Shown: one piece after another, positions 44,676-52,940 of the stretch
How positions within the stretch are numbered: position 1 is the first letter of the stretch
Layout of the letters: each line of letters opens with the position of its first letter
Origin: Cupriavidus cauae
GTDB lineage: Bacteria; Pseudomonadota; Gammaproteobacteria; Burkholderiales; Burkholderiaceae
Assembly: GCF_008632125.1 (NCBI RefSeq)
Contig: NZ_VWRN01000053.1
Location: 496,001-560,000, forward strand
Direction: 5' to 3'
DNA length: 64,000 bases
Translations under genes and position numbers: made by a program
The notes under the pieces: model-generated
What the model was told of the DNA's origin: nothing
The model's database searches: none
Seen by the model: the letters and a program-made list of their open reading frames with translations, nothing else

Positions 44676-46052
44676 ATGTGGTCCAGACTCCGCGAAGTTT
44701 TCGCGCGTGAGCTCGTGGTGCTCGTCGATCCGACCCATGCGCTGCATGCGCGCCGCCGCAAGCAATTGACGGCGTCGGTCGCGACCGTCTTTACGCTCGG
44801 CATGGCCGCCGCCATGGGCGTGGCACCGCGCACCGCCTACGACGATCCCGACGCGCCCCGCGTGGTCCAGGGCATGCGCCTGCCCGACCTGCGCGACCAG
44901 CTCGAGCGCCTGACCGATACCAGCGCCACCTTCGTACGCCAGGAGCGCATGCAGCGCGGCGACACCATCGCCACGCTGCTCAAGCGGCTCGGCGTGGACG
45001 ACCCCGACGCGCAGGCCTTCATCCACAAGAACCCGACCGCGCGCGGCCTGTTCAAGCTCGAACCGGGCCAGATCGTGCAGGCGGAAGTCGACCAGAGCAA
45101 TCTGCTGGTCTCGCTGCAGGCCAACATGGGCGGCGACGTCTCGATCTCGCGCCAGCTGGTGATCGAGCGCGCCGGCGACCTGGCCGATCCGGAGTACAAG
45201 GCCCGCATCGAGGTCGTCAAGAACGAGCTGCACTACGAGATGGGCTCGGGCACGATCGGCACGGGCGGCTTCTTCAAGGCGATGGACGCGGCCAACGTGC
45301 CCGATGAGGTGGTCGACCAGATGATCTCGATCTTCTCGGGCGTGATCGACTTCCACCACGACATCGTCAAGGGCGACCGCTTCCGCATCGTCTACGAATC
45401 GGGCTATCGCGACGGGGCCTTCGTGCGCAACGGCCGCGTGGTCGCCATCGAACTGATCAATCGCAACCAGCTGCACCAGGCGCTGTGGTACGCGCCGGAC
45501 GGCAAGAACGGCGCCTACTACACCTTCGACGGACGCAGCATGAAGCGGCCGTTCCTGCGTTCGCCGGTCGAGTTCTCGCGGATGTCGTCGGGTTTCGGCG
45601 GCCGCGACCACCCGCTGCACCATCAGTGGCAGCAGCACAAGGGCGTGGACTTCGCCGCGCCGACCGGCACCAAGGTGTTCGCCACCGGCGATGGCGAAGT
45701 CGATTTCGTCGGGCAGCAGAACGGTTACGGCAACATCGTCGTCATCAGGCACCACAACGGCTACTCGACCTACTACGCGCATCTGTCGCGCTTTGCCGGC
45801 ATCCAGCAAGGGCAGCGCGTGATGCAGGGGCAGCTGATCGGCTACGTCGGCTCGACCGGCTGGGCCACCGGTCCGCACCTGCACTACGAGTTCCGCCACA
45901 ACGACGTGCCGCAGAACCCGCTGACGATCACGCTGATGGAATCGCCGGCGCTGACCGGTCGCGCGCGCCAGCAGTTCCTGAGCTACACCAGCGACATGCT
46001 GAGCCGGATCAACGCGCTGCGAACCTACAACGTCGCCTCCAACGGCAACTGA
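44676..46052 (+). CDS. M23-family murein endopeptidase
   Basis: A 458-residue LytM/M23 metallopeptidase. A basic N-terminus and one hydrophobic helix (about 30-50) anchor it in the inner membrane. A LysM/OapA-like region follows ([19 protein letters not shown]). The M23 domain contains the Zn ligands in HKGVDF (near 321-325) and HLHYEFR (near 401-403). It probably cleaves peptidoglycan cross-links in growth or division, like MepM. The ATG at 44676 directly follows an in-frame GTG; either may be used. It is followed by anmK after 31 bases. Confidence 0.93.
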   Translation: MWSRLREVFARELVVLVDPTHALHARRRKQLTASVATVFTLGMAAAMGVAPRTAYDDPDAPRVVQGMRLPDLRDQLERLTDTSATFVRQERMQRGDTIATLLKRLGVDDPDAQAFIHKNPTARGLFKLEPGQIVQAEVDQSNLLVSLQANMGGDVSISRQLVIERAGDLADPEYKARIEVVKNELHYEMGSGTIGTGGFFKAMDAANVPDEVVDQMISIFSGVIDFHHDIVKGDRFRIVYESGYRDGAFVRNGRVVAIELINRNQLHQALWYAPDGKNGAYYTFDGRSMKRPFLRSPVEFSRMSSGFGGRDHPLHHQWQQHKGVDFAAPTGTKVFATGDGEVDFVGQQNGYGNIVVIRHHNGYSTYYAHLSRFAGIQQGQRVMQGQLIGYVGSTGWATGPHLHYEFRHNDVPQNPLTITLMESPALTGRARQQFLSYTSDMLSRINALRTYNVASNGN

Positions 46053-46083
46053 CGCGGCACCGAGCGCACCGCCCCACGCCGCG

Positions 46084-47205
46084 ATGCCCGCCACGCGCCC
46101 CGAACTCCTGATCGGCCTGATGTCCGGCACCAGCATGGACGGGGCCGACGGCGTGCTGGTGGACTTCGCCGGGGCCCAGCCCCGGGTCCTCGCGGCCAGC
46201 CACCAACCGTTTCCCGACGACCTGCGCGCCGCCTTCGGCGCGCTGCAGCAGCCCGGCGACGACGAGATCCATCGCGAGGCGCTGGCCGCCAATGCGCTGG
46301 CGCGCGTCTATGCCGACTGCGTGGCCGCACTGTTGCGCGACGCCGCCGTGCAGCCCGACGCCGTCGCGGCGATCGGCGCGCATGGCCAGACCATCCGCCA
46401 CCGTCCCGGCCGCTACGACGGCATCGGCTATACGCGCCAGAGCCAGCATCCGGCGCTGCTCGCCGAGCTGACCGGCATCGACGTCATTGCCGATTTCCGC
46501 AGCCGCGATGTCGCCGCGGGCGGACAGGGCGCGCCGCTGGTGCCGGCCGTGCACCAGGCGCTGTTCGGCCTGGCCGGCGAGACCCGCGTGGTCTGCAATA
46601 TCGGCGGCATCTCCAATATCAGCGTGCTGCCCGGCGATGGCGGGCCGGTGATCGGCTTCGACTGCGGCCCGGGCAATGCGCTGCTGGACCACTGGATCGC
46701 GCGCCATCGCGGCCAGCCCTTCGACGGCAACGGCGACTGGGCGGCCGGCGGCCGCATCGACGAGGCGCTGCTGGCGCGGCTGCTCGACGAGCCCTATTTC
46801 AAGCAAACCCCGCCGAAGAGCACCGGCCGCGACCTGTTCCATCCGGCCTGGCTGGACGCGCAACTGCAGGACGCCGAACGCGACCCGCAGCACGTGCAGG
46901 CCACGCTGGCGGCGTTGACCGCCGAGGCGATCGCGCGGGATACCCGCCGCCATGCGCCGGACGCGCGGCGCCTGATCGTCTGCGGCGGCGGGGCCCGCAA
47001 CGGCTTCGTGATGGCGCGCCTGGCGGCCGCCCTGCCCGGCGTCACCGTGCAAACCTCTGACGATTTCGGCGTGCCGGTCCTGCAGGTCGAGGCGCTCGCC
47101 TTTGCCTGGCTGGCGCGCCAATGCCTGCGCCGCCAACCGGGCAATATGCCGACGGTGACCGGCGCCGCCGGCCCGCGCGTACTCGGCGCGATTTACCCGC
47201 GCTGA
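46084..47205 (+). CDS. anmK: Anhydro-N-acetylmuramic acid kinase
   Basis: A 373-residue sugar kinase of the ASKHA superfamily. [10 protein letters not shown] (11-20) is the family phosphate-binding start. [20 protein letters not shown] and [10 protein letters not shown] follow, and [11 protein letters not shown] closes the ATP site. AnmK phosphorylates and opens 1,6-anhydro-MurNAc during cell-wall recycling. Location behind a murein endopeptidase is conserved and fits the role. Confidence 0.97.
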   Translation: MPATRPELLIGLMSGTSMDGADGVLVDFAGAQPRVLAASHQPFPDDLRAAFGALQQPGDDEIHREALAANALARVYADCVAALLRDAAVQPDAVAAIGAHGQTIRHRPGRYDGIGYTRQSQHPALLAELTGIDVIADFRSRDVAAGGQGAPLVPAVHQALFGLAGETRVVCNIGGISNISVLPGDGGPVIGFDCGPGNALLDHWIARHRGQPFDGNGDWAAGGRIDEALLARLLDEPYFKQTPPKSTGRDLFHPAWLDAQLQDAERDPQHVQATLAALTAEAIARDTRRHAPDARRLIVCGGGARNGFVMARLAAALPGVTVQTSDDFGVPVLQVEALAFAWLARQCLRRQPGNMPTVTGAAGPRVLGAIYPR

Positions 47206-47286
47206 TCGCTCCGGCGACGCGGCGGTCCCGGCCTCGCGCTTCTCGCGTGCCGTGGACTGGCGGATTGGCGGACCGGCGGACCGGTC

Positions 47287-48222
47287 TCAGCGGGCCGCGC
47301 CGGCCTGCCCCTCCTCGTGCAACGCCACGGCACCCCGTTCCAGCTCGACCCACCGAATGAAGGCCTCCGCCACCGGCGAGGGCCGGATCGATTCCGCCCG
47401 CGCCAGCACCACGCGCTGCGGCGTCACGGTCTCGCGCAATGGGCGGCAAGCGATCGGCGTACCGTCGTAGCTGCGATCGCCGGCCGGTCGCGTGCAGGAC
47501 AGCGCCACGCCATAGCCGTGCGCGACCAGGCCGCGCTGCATCTCGAAGGTCTGCGTGTACTGATGCAGCTGCGGGTACAGGCCGTGGGCCCAGAACAAGG
47601 ACAGGAAATACTCGCGCGTCTGCGCGATGTCCTCGAGGATCAGGCGCTCGCCGGCCAGCTCGGCAAGGCTGACGTCCGGCTGCGCGGCCAGCGGATGCTC
47701 GGCCGGCAGCAGCGCATAGGGGGCCAGCTCGGCAAGGCGCCAGCGCAGCACGCGGTGGTCGAAGCCGAGGTCGTAGGTCAGCGCAAGCTCGGCCTTGCCG
47801 GCGTGCAGCGTGCGCGCAACCGTGGCCAGATCCGCCTCGAACAGCGTCACGGCGACGCCGGGATGGCGGGCGCGAAAACCGGCCAGCAGCGCCGGCACAT
47901 GGTAGGGACCGAGGTCCTGGAAGCAGACCAGCGACAGCTGGCCGCTCAGCGTCGCCGCCTCGCCCTCGTCGGCGCCAATGCCAGCGGCCAGCGCGAGGAT
48001 GTCGCGGGCGCGCGCCAGCAGCCGTTGGCCCGCCGGGGTCAGCGCCAGTCCGCGGCTGACCTGCCGGCGGAACAGCGGCGTACCTAGGATCTGTTCGAGC
48101 TGGCCGATCGCCAGCGACACCGAGGGCTGCGACACATGCCGCACGCGCGCCGCGCCGCTGATGCTGCCCTGCTCGGCGACGGCGACAAAGTATTCGAGTT
48201 GGCGGAAGGAGAAGGCGATCAT
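47287..48222 (-). CDS. LysR-family regulator divergent from a PhyH-like gene
   Basis: A 311-residue LysR protein. The HTH is RQLEYFVAVAEQGSISGAARVRHVSQPSVSLAIGQLEQ-like (about 7-45), and the effector domain has GQLSLVCFQDLGPYHVPALLAGF and AYALLPAEHPLA-type segments. It is divergent from the dioxygenase gene with about 205 bases between. An inverted repeat with LysR-type dimensions in that gap suggests it controls the dioxygenase. The inducer is unknown. Confidence 0.92.
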   Translation of the reverse strand: MIAFSFRQLEYFVAVAEQGSISGAARVRHVSQPSVSLAIGQLEQILGTPLFRRQVSRGLALTPAGQRLLARARDILALAAGIGADEGEAATLSGQLSLVCFQDLGPYHVPALLAGFRARHPGVAVTLFEADLATVARTLHAGKAELALTYDLGFDHRVLRWRLAELAPYALLPAEHPLAAQPDVSLAELAGERLILEDIAQTREYFLSLFWAHGLYPQLHQYTQTFEMQRGLVAHGYGVALSCTRPAGDRSYDGTPIACRPLRETVTPQRVVLARAESIRPSPVAEAFIRWVELERGAVALHEEGQAGAAR

Positions 48223-48278
48223 CGCGAGCGTGGCGGGCTGGGCCTGGGGGCCAGGGAGCCGGAACCCGGGACGGGCCC

Positions 48279-48302
48279 GGGGGGGCGGGGTCGGGGTCGG
48301 GG
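48279..48302 (+). other. G-quadruplex-forming motif upstream of the PhyH-like gene
   Basis: Four runs of at least four G separated by one or two bases (G7-C-G4-TC-G4-TC-G4), followed by two further G4 runs at 48311-48314 and 48317-48320. It lies in the LysR-phyH gap, near the likely LysR-gene promoter. Confidence 0.8.
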
Positions 48303-48346
48303 TCGAGATAGGGGTCGGGGCCGCTTTATAGAGATAGGCTATATTG

Positions 48347-48367
48347 AAGCATAGAAAATATATGCTT
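48347..48367. promoter_or_regulatory. Candidate LysR operator between lysR and the PhyH-like gene
   Basis: AAGCATA (48347-48353) and TATGCTT (48361-48367) form a perfect 7-bp inverted repeat with a 7-bp AT-rich spacer, of the dimensions typical for LysR binding sites. It lies about 60 bases before the dioxygenase start. Confidence 0.6.
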
Positions 48368-48427
48368 TCCCTATTCAGAGGGGCCCTCGATACTGTCGTC
48401 GCAGACCGATATCACTCAGGGGGAGCC

Positions 48428-49225
48428 ATGGAAATCAGCGCCACGCAGATCGAGACCTACCAGCGCGACGGCGCGCTGGTCCTACGGGGTGCCTTCAGCG
48501 GCTGGGTCGAGCGGTTGCGCGAAGGCTTCGAGCAGAACCTGGCGTCGCCGGGGCCGTTTGCCATCGAGAACGTGCGCAGCGGCGAGAGCGGCCGCTTCTT
48601 CGAGGACTACTGCAACTGGCAGCGCATTCCCGCCTTCGCGGCCTTCATGCGGGAGTCGCCGGCGGCCGCGATCGCGGGGCAACTGATGCGCTCGCAGGCG
48701 GCCCAGGTCTTCCACGAGCACATCCTGGTCAAGGAACCCGGCACGGCCAAGCCGACGCCCTGGCATCAGGACCTGCCCTATTACTGCGTCGACGGCTGGC
48801 AGACCGCCAGCTACTGGATTCCGCTGGACCCGGTCACTACCGCCAACACGCTGCGCGTGGTGCTCGGCTCGCATCGCTGGCCCAGGCTGGTACGGCCCAA
48901 GCGCTGGGCCAGCAACGACAACTTCTATGCCGGCGACGACGCCTTCATGGAGATGCCCGACGTCGAGGACGGTTCGCACCGGATCCTGACGCCGGAGCTG
49001 GAGCCGGGCGACGCGGTGGTGTTCGATTTCCGCACCGTCCATGGCGCCGCCGGCAATACCGGCACCGGACGCCGGCGCGCGTTTTCGGCGCGCTTTCTCG
49101 GCGACGATGTGCGCTACATCGCCCGCCCGGGCCGCACCTCGCCGCCCTTCCCGGGCATCGGGCTCGCCGACGGAGAGCGCATGCGCGAGGACTGGTTTCC
49201 GGTGGTCTGGCGGGCGACGCAGTAA
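48428..49225 (+). CDS. Phytanoyl-CoA dioxygenase (PhyH)-family protein
   Basis: A 265-residue Fe(II)/2-oxoglutarate-dependent oxygenase of the PhyH family. The metal triad is HQD (His113, Asp115) in TPWHQDLPYYC and His205 in FRTVHGAAGN, with an arginine near 215 to bind 2-oxoglutarate. The start at 48428 is set by GGGGGAG just upstream. Bacterial members hydroxylate varied small molecules; the substrate is unknown. It is probably regulated by the divergent LysR protein and ends at a bidirectional terminator. Confidence 0.9.
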   Translation: MEISATQIETYQRDGALVLRGAFSGWVERLREGFEQNLASPGPFAIENVRSGESGRFFEDYCNWQRIPAFAAFMRESPAAAIAGQLMRSQAAQVFHEHILVKEPGTAKPTPWHQDLPYYCVDGWQTASYWIPLDPVTTANTLRVVLGSHRWPRLVRPKRWASNDNFYAGDDAFMEMPDVEDGSHRILTPELEPGDAVVFDFRTVHGAAGNTGTGRRRAFSARFLGDDVRYIARPGRTSPPFPGIGLADGERMREDWFPVVWRATQ

Positions 49226-49344
49226 GACCCCCGGCCGCCGCCGGAAATTGAGGGTAACAGCAGGGGCTGACAGGAGGGGGCAACCGAAGCGGCAACCGAA
49301 GCGGCAACAGACCGAGCAACCGATGGAGTAATAAAGAGGGCAAC

Positions 49345-49375
49345 AAAAAAGCGCACCGGCTGGTGCGCTTTTTCT
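49345..49375. terminator. Bidirectional terminator between PhyH-like gene and erpA
   Basis: GCGCACC/GGTGCGC stem (49351-49357, 49362-49368) with a GGCT loop. It is flanked by a run of A before and T after, so it can work for both converging genes. Confidence 0.9.
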
Positions 49376-49394
49376 TTGCCGAGGCGGACTGGCG

Positions 49395-49763
49395 TCAGAC
49401 CGAGAACGACGAGCCGCAACCGCAGGTGGTCGTGGCGTTCGGGTTCTTGATCACGAACTGGGCGCCGTTGATGTCTTCCTTGTAGTCGATCTCCGCGCCG
49501 ACCAGATACTGGTAGCTCATCGAGTCGATCAACAGGGTGACGCCGTTCTTGACCATCGTGGTGTCGTCCTCATTCACTTCCTCGTCGAACGTGAAGCCGT
49601 ACTGGAAGCCGGAACAACCGCCGCCCTGCACGAAGACGCGCAGTTTCAGATCGGCATTGCCCTCTTCCTCGATCAACTGCTTGACCTTGTCGGCGGCGCT
49701 GTCGGTAAAGACGAACGGGGCCGGCACGTCCTCGGTAACGGGTGCCTCTGCGACTGCGTTCAT
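49395..49763 (-). CDS. erpA: Iron-sulfur cluster insertion protein ErpA
   Basis: A 122-residue A-type Fe-S carrier that passes clusters to apoproteins. The three ligand cysteines are at 50 ([11 protein letters not shown]) and 114/116 ([11 protein letters not shown]). [15 protein letters not shown] and [13 protein letters not shown] are typical ErpA. It stands alone between the terminator at 49345-49375 and the bactofilin gene. Confidence 0.97.
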   Translation of the reverse strand: MNAVAEAPVTEDVPAPFVFTDSAADKVKQLIEEEGNADLKLRVFVQGGGCSGFQYGFTFDEEVNEDDTTMVKNGVTLLIDSMSYQYLVGAEIDYKEDINGAQFVIKNPNATTTCGCGSSFSV

Positions 49764-49872
49764 GGGGTTCTCCTATTTAGATACGCCGGTATTCTAAGCG
49801 CACTGGAAAGATCGTGCCGATCCCCCATCGATTCAAGGGGCATGGTTCACGCGCATTTCCGGGCGCGCGGCC

Positions 49873-50286
49873 TCAGGCGCTTTCTTCGCTGCCTGCGGCC
49901 AGTTTCAAGTTGGGCAACTGCTTGGGCTCGGTGTTCCCGAGCGGAACCAGACGGCCCTCGACAATCGCGCCCTGGTGCATTTCCAGAGCCGCGTAATGCA
50001 CTTCGCCCTGCACACGGGCCTGCGGCTGCAGTTCCAGCAGCTCGGCGGCATGTACCGGACCGGTCACCGTGCCGTTCAACACCAGATGGCCGACCTTGAC
50101 CTCGCCCTCGACCACGCCGGTCTCGCTGACCACCAGCATGCTCGGCTGATCGGCCACGGCCAGCACGTTGCCGCGCACGCGGCCGTCGAGCCGCAGGCCG
50201 CCCGAGAAGTGGAGGTCGCCTTCGACGACGGTCTGGCGACCGATCAGGGTGTCGATCGTCAACCCTTTCTTCTTCGAAAACAGCAT
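49873..50286 (-). CDS. Bactofilin
   Basis: A 137-residue bactofilin (DUF583). A short basic N-terminus (MLFSKKKGLTIDTLIG) precedes the right-handed beta-helix domain with its repeating hydrophobic/glycine pattern (LHFSGGLRLDGRVRGNVLA, LVVSETGVVEGEVKVGHLVLNGTVTGPV, LELQPQARVQGEVHYAALEM). Bactofilins polymerise without nucleotides and scaffold cell-shape or envelope proteins. The ATG at 50286 starts the conserved part; upstream in-frame sequence is intergenic. Confidence 0.94.
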   Translation of the reverse strand: MLFSKKKGLTIDTLIGRQTVVEGDLHFSGGLRLDGRVRGNVLAVADQPSMLVVSETGVVEGEVKVGHLVLNGTVTGPVHAAELLELQPQARVQGEVHYAALEMHQGAIVEGRLVPLGNTEPKQLPNLKLAAGSEESA

Positions 50287-50449
50287 CGCGGCCTCACTGG
50301 GAAACTTGGGAAAGCGCCATTGTATCCATGACGATGCATTGTGCGGCCAACTGCCCGTACCACCGTGATGCGGCAACAACGCTGCTGGCAACGATGCTCC
50401 AAAGCAAAGGCGCACCAGGCAACGACGCTCCAGACAGCGACGCTACCAA

Positions 50450-50478
50450 AACAAAAACCGCACGACAGGCGTGCGGTT
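50450..50478 (-). terminator. Intrinsic terminator after rpsI
   Basis: Minus strand AACCGCACG/CGTGCGGTT stem (50456-50464, 50470-50478) followed by TTTGTTTT. It ends the rplM-rpsI transcript. Confidence 0.85.
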
Positions 50479-50525
50479 CTTGCTGGCTGCGCAATCCGGG
50501 ACAGGATCCCGGCTTGCCCGGCGCA

Positions 50526-50918
50526 TCAACGCTTCGAGAACTGCTTGCGACGACGTGCCTTGTGCAGACCGACCTTCTTGCGCTCGACTTCACGCGCATC
50601 GCGGGTGACGAAGCCGGCCTTGGACAGCGCGGACTTCAGCGTGGCGTCATAGTCGATCAGCGCGCGGGTGATGCCGTGGCGCACCGCACCGGCCTGGCCG
50701 GTTTCGCCGCCGCCGGTCACGTTGACCTTGATGTCGAAGGTCTGTGCGTGGGCGGTCAGTTCGAGCGGCTGGCGCACGATCATCAGCGAGGTTTCGCGAG
50801 CGAAGTACTCGTTGATGGGCTTGCCATTGACGACGATGTCGCCCTTGCCCGACTTGATGAAGACACGAGCCACAGCGCTCTTGCGGCGGCCAGTACCGTA
50901 GTTCCAATTTCCGATCAT
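50526..50918 (-). CDS. rpsI: 30S ribosomal protein S9
   Basis: A 130-residue S9. [15 protein letters not shown] at the start, [33 protein letters not shown] and the C-terminal [11 protein letters not shown], whose tail reaches the ribosomal P site, are all canonical. It is 11 bases downstream of rplM. Confidence 0.99.
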   Translation of the reverse strand: MIGNWNYGTGRRKSAVARVFIKSGKGDIVVNGKPINEYFARETSLMIVRQPLELTAHAQTFDIKVNVTGGGETGQAGAVRHGITRALIDYDATLKSALSKAGFVTRDAREVERKKVGLHKARRRKQFSKR

Positions 50919-50929
50919 GGATGGCCCCC

Positions 50930-51358
50930 TTAGATTTCCAGCGCCTTGGGCTGCTGCGCTTCATGCGGATGCTCGGCTTCGGCGTACACCTTCAGCTTCT
51001 TGATCATCGCATAGCCCAGCGGACCCTTCGGCAGCATGCCCTTGACAGCCTTCTCCAGGGCGCGGCCCGGGAAGCGCTGTTGCATCTTGCCAAACGTGGT
51101 TTCGTAGATACCGCCCGGGTAGCCCGAGTGGCGGTAGTACTTCTTGTCGGTTTCCTTCGTGCCGGTGACACGCAGTTTGGCCGCGTTGACGACGATGATG
51201 TAATCGCCCGTGTCGACGTGCGGAGTAAATTCCGGCTTGTGTTTGCCGCGCAGACGGCGTGCCACTTCGCTGGCGACACGGCCGAGGACTTTGTCCGTCG
51301 CGTCAATCACGAACCAGTCGCGCTTTACCTCATGAGGCTTGGCGGAAAAGGTTTTCAT
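50930..51358 (-). CDS. rplM: 50S ribosomal protein L13
   Basis: A 142-residue L13. [54 protein letters not shown] and the signature [20 protein letters not shown] match the family. It forms the universal rplM-rpsI operon. A promoter and a leader of about 130 bases lie upstream. Confidence 0.99.
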   Translation of the reverse strand: MKTFSAKPHEVKRDWFVIDATDKVLGRVASEVARRLRGKHKPEFTPHVDTGDYIIVVNAAKLRVTGTKETDKKYYRHSGYPGGIYETTFGKMQQRFPGRALEKAVKGMLPKGPLGYAMIKKLKVYAEAEHPHEAQQPKALEI

Positions 51359-51495
51359 GATCTTTCCTGAGACTTGTAGAACCTGCCCGTAACATGACTT
51401 TCGTCGTCGGCCGGCCCTTTGGACCTGACCTTCCTGCTTGTGTGTGCAGGCTCTCCCTGAGTTCTTCTTCCGCGGGCATGACGGAAAAGCCCTCG

Positions 51496-51525
51496 ATTAT
51501 ACTTGCGGTTCGCCGCCCGGCACAA
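51496..51525 (-). promoter_or_regulatory. rplM-rpsI promoter
   Basis: Minus-strand -10 TATAAT (51496-51501) with -35 TTGTGC (51520-51525) at an 18-base spacing. Start would be near 51489. The leader has several GC-rich stems that were not resolved. Confidence 0.75.
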
Positions 51526-51611
51526 GCAAACAATGCGTTTGCCGTCAAGAGATCGGGGCATGCAGTGTCTCGCGGACCGCTTTTTCCAGGAAAGGAAGCG
51601 GCGCAGGGGCG

Positions 51612-51643
51612 AAAAAAAACCCAAGCCGCTGAGGCTTGGGTTT
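51612..51643 (-). terminator. Intrinsic terminator of the candidate small RNA
   Basis: Stem AAACCCAAGCC/GGCTTGGGTTT (51617-51627, 51633-51643) followed on the minus strand by eight T (51612-51619). Confidence 0.9.
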
Positions 51644-51794
51644 GAATCCACCAAAGGAGGAGGGTGGAGGAGACACTGGGCGAACAACGGGACGGGGCCG
51701 GCGGTGCGGGCTGGCGTCGGGAAACTGCCTCGGTCGCTTCGACCACCCTTCGCTTTCGCACTCTGGCGGGCCATCGGCGCGCCGTCGTTCAATG
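51612..51794 (-). ncRNA. Candidate small RNA upstream of rplM
   Basis: A free-standing transcription unit on the minus strand: a good promoter at 51801-51828, about 180 bases, and an intrinsic terminator. There is no convincing reading frame. About 45 bases before the terminator stem is a C-rich stretch (CTCCTCCACCCTCCTCC) complementary to ribosome-binding sites, as in sRNAs that occlude Shine-Dalgarno sequences. The terminator separates it from the rplM promoter at 51496-51525. Family not identified. Confidence 0.55.
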
Positions 51795-51800
51795 GTTGGA

Positions 51801-51828
51801 ATTATACATGACGGCTTGTGCGATGCAA
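51801..51828 (-). promoter_or_regulatory. Promoter of the candidate small RNA
   Basis: Minus-strand consensus -10 TATAAT (51801-51806) and -35 TTGCAT (51823-51828) with a 16-base spacer. The following 51829-52090 up to osmC is AT-richer and shows no other resolved feature. Confidence 0.75.
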
Positions 51829-52090
51829 GAAAATTTGCAGTGCGAAATGGCATTTCGTAATGCAAAAAATTGTCACGGCGACGACAGCCAGCAGAAAAGC
51901 TTAAAATTCAACAACTTACGGGTAGGCCGAGATGTCATCAAACTGACATCTTAGAGGTTTCCCTCGGTTTTCCGCCCGTTCGAGCGGCAAAGACACCACA
52001 CGGCGCAAGGAAAATTTGAGGAAAATGCAAGCGCTCGATGCACGCGCATCGCAGCATCGAAACGAAACATTGAGAGCAGGAACGAACGAA

Positions 52091-52513
52091 ATGGAATGCA
52101 AGGTCACCTGGATGGGCAACGACGGCATGAGCTTCGTGGCGCAGACCGGCAGCGGTCACCTCGTCGCGATGGACGGTGCCCCGGAGGGCGGCGGTCACAA
52201 CCTGGCGCCGCGGCCGATGGAGATGGTGCTGCTCGGCACCGGCGGCTGCACCGCCTATGACGTGGTGCTGATCCTGAAGCGCGGACGCCACGACGTGCGC
52301 GGCTGCTCCGTCACGCTGCAGGCAGACCGGGCCGCCGAGGATCCGAAGGTGTTCACCCGCATCCACTTCAAGTTCACGGTGACCGGCCGCAACCTGAACC
52401 CGGCGACCGTCGAACGCGCGGTGCAGCTGTCGCACGACAAGTACTGCTCGGCGTCGATCATGCTGGCCAAGACGGCCGAGATCAGCCACAGCGTCGAACT
52501 GGTCGAGGTGTAA
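52091..52513 (+). CDS. OsmC-family redox protein
   Basis: A 140-residue OsmC/YhfA-like protein. The two reactive cysteines expected of peroxidase-type members are at 53 (LLGTGGCTAYDVV) and 119 (LSHDKYCSASIML). RPMEMVLLGTGG and the long VTGRNLNPATVERAVQLS helix fit the fold. The start at 52091 is set by AGGAA upstream and by family length. Members reduce organic peroxides or bind thiols; the exact role is unclear. Confidence 0.93.
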   Translation: MECKVTWMGNDGMSFVAQTGSGHLVAMDGAPEGGGHNLAPRPMEMVLLGTGGCTAYDVVLILKRGRHDVRGCSVTLQADRAAEDPKVFTRIHFKFTVTGRNLNPATVERAVQLSHDKYCSASIMLAKTAEISHSVELVEV

Positions 52514-52586
52514 GACCGGAAAGCTTGATACTGGCGCGTCGGCGCCTTTGAGGCGTTCCCGGCGCGCCGCACCGGGAAGCGAATTC

Positions 52587-52940
52587 GAAGCGAAGCAGGC
52601 CGATAAGCCGGATTCTGTGCGCGGCGCACGGGCCTTGCGATCCGCGCGCGCGTGACAACCATTCCTCTAGGCCGACCGTTACCGGCCGGCTCCAGCTCCC
52701 TACCCGCAGACTCGGCGGGCCGCTTCATCGTCTGCCTATTTGGGATTGCTCCGGGTGGAGGTTACCGCGTTTCACCCTTCGCACCGGGCAAAACCCGGCG
52801 CGAAGACTCGTCTCTGTGGCCCTATTCCGCACGTTGCCGTGGATGGCTGTTAGCCACCACCCTGCCCTGTGGAGTCCGGACTTTCCTCCCCTCGCCCGTT
52901 GCCGGGCGAGCAGCGGTTGTCTGTCCTGCTTCGCGGGCCG
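52587..52940 (-). ncRNA. rnpB: RNase P RNA (M1 RNA)
   Basis: Minus strand holds the conserved core GAGGAAAGTCCGGACTCC near 52865-52890, GGTGGCTAACAGCC after it, and the 3' end ACAGAATCCGGCTTATCGGCC near 52600-52620. The closing P1 stem pairs GCGAAGCAGG (5', near 52925-52934) with CCTGCTTCGC (3', near 52589-52598). The RNA is about 350 nt, a bacterial type A form. Its 5' 90 bases overlap the coding frame of the DUF3025 gene. Confidence 0.97.

Noticed and set aside
51644-51720. tRNA on the minus strand before the terminator
   Set aside because: A GATTCAAACCC segment mimics a T arm, but no acceptor stem, anticodon arm or CCA end could be built.
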